Shown: piece after piece, positions 6,114 through 6,740 of the stretch
Layout: each line of letters starts with the position of its first letter
Numbering within the stretch: position 1 is the first letter of the stretch
Source: Candidatus Aerophobota bacterium
GTDB taxonomy: Bacteria; Aerophobota; Aerophobia; Aerophobales; B47-G16
Assembly: GCA_003648815.1 (NCBI GenBank)
Contig: QMPZ01000087.1
Coordinates: 1-6,740, forward strand
Length of the DNA stretch: 6,740 nucleotides
Reading direction: 5' to 3'
Translations under genes and position numbers: made by a program
Notes under the pieces: model-generated
Database searches by the model: none
Seen by the model: the letters and a program-made list of their open reading frames with translations, nothing else
Told to the model about the DNA's origin: nothing

Positions 6114-6740
6114 TTGAAAAAGAATAGATTATTTGTTTTACCTTGTTTCTTTGTATTTTTTATCTTAATCAGTGCTACGATGGTATTCTGCCAGGTTTCT
6201 TTTACCGTCTCTCCTTTGATTCAAGAACTTACGGTATCCCCGGGAGTAACGAGAGATTTTCGTCTTACTGTCTTTACCGGTCACAGTAAACAGCCAGAGA
6301 TGCATTTTCTCGTCTACCCTGCTGACTTTATTCTCAACAGAGATGGTAAAATTAATTTTTTTGAACCAGGCAGCATAAAAAGGTCTGCTGCTCCCTGGAT
6401 AAAGATTGATCCAGCCGAATTTACTATGAAGCCCGGTGAAACAAAAGATGTTAAGGTTAAGCTAACAGTTCCACGGAATGTGTCAGGAGGGTATTATACT
6501 GCTATTCTCGTGCAGCTTCTTCCAGAGATTCCTCCGGAAATGAAAATCGGTACCGTCCGCACCTGGAGAATGGCATCGATATTAGAACTTACGGTCATCG
6601 GGTGGGAAAAGTCAAGGGAGCAGGTCAGCATTTCCAGTTTAAAGGTTGAATCCTCCTCTGAGGAAAAAGGTTTAACTTTTGTTGTTACGGTAGAGAACAA
6701 AGGGGATGTACACACCAGGGGAGAGGGGAATTTAGCAATA
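6114..6740 (+). CDS. Secreted Ig-fold protein resembling PapD/DUF916-type chaperones, 3' end beyond the window
   Basis: The frame is open from a TTG at 6114 to the window edge (209 codons). The TTG start is supported by AGGAGGGG at 6101-6108, and the next in-frame ATG falls inside the signal sequence. Residues 1-26 form a signal peptide (KKNR, then a hydrophobic stretch). Cys26 follows MVF and does not fit a lipobox. Residues 28-135 read as one Ig-like domain: FTVSPLIQELTVSPG (30-44), then APWIKIDPAEFTMKPGE (93-109) and VPRNVSGGYYTAILV (119-133). This is the layout of periplasmic pilus chaperones (PapD/COG3121) and of DUF916 in WxL-associated proteins. A second domain starts near 150 and contains VTVENKGDVHTRGEG before the edge. 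Known relatives either hold pilin subunits or anchor surface proteins. Its place after two secreted paralogs suggests the same sort of role, but the terminator and separate start mean it may be its own transcription unit. Confidence 0.82.
   Translation, partial: MKKNRLFVLPCFFVFFILISATMVFCQVSFTVSPLIQELTVSPGVTRDFRLTVFTGHSKQPEMHFLVYPADFILNRDGKINFFEPGSIKRSAAPWIKIDPAEFTMKPGETKDVKVKLTVPRNVSGGYYTAILVQLLPEIPPEMKIGTVRTWRMASILELTVIGWEKSREQVSISSLKVESSSEEKGLTFVVTVENKGDVHTRGEGNLAI

Noticed and set aside
6189..6194. Cys26 of the Ig-fold protein as a lipoprotein cysteine
   Set aside because: The preceding residues MVF do not fit the lipobox, which needs a small residue at -1. Signal peptidase I cleavage is more likely.

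Overview
The window looks like a cell-envelope or secretion locus from an anaerobic-type, probably deep-branching bacterium that I cannot place in a phylum. Strong AGGAGG-type ribosome binding sites and a TTG start are bacterial. The solute-binding protein has a cleavable signal peptide without a lipobox. Together with a BamB-like beta-propeller protein and a periplasmic-chaperone-like protein, this points, by inference, to a diderm. All six genes found here encode proteins with N-terminal signal sequences. No RNA gene, insertion sequence, integrase or CRISPR array was seen.

Layout: two divergent gene groups flank a 349-bp intergenic region (3842-4190). Leftward are a 339-aa secreted protein (paralog A, 2822-3841), a family 5 extracellular solute-binding protein (1201-2778) and a secreted PQQ-type beta-propeller protein that runs off the left edge (1-1185). 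The gaps of 43 and 15 bp suggest one operon. Rightward are two further secreted proteins, paralog B (4191-5105) and paralog C (5179-6012), then an intrinsic terminator (6037-6067) and a TTG-initiated PapD/DUF916-like Ig-fold protein that runs off the right edge (6114-6740).

The main result is that A, B and C are diverged members of one family that I do not recognise. They share a core of the form PW-[IV]-x3-I-[ST]-E-[ST]-x-L-x-W-D-[IV]-F-x-PG-x-[YF]-M and a C-terminal signature of the form SEG-[KN]-Y-x3-F-x-IT. B and C also share the start of the mature chain and a central PPDxI motif. A carries an unrelated extra N-terminal domain. B carries a Cys/His-rich insertion immediately before the core.

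Working hypothesis (inference only): A, B and C are secreted beta-rich subunits of a surface layer or fibre, and the Ig-fold protein helps fold or anchor them. The divergent region holds a plausible promoter for A whose -10 lies inside a palindrome, plus a second perfect 14-bp palindrome, so the two arms may be co-regulated. The propeller gene contains a very recent internal blade duplication (76 bp identical at exactly 120-bp spacing).
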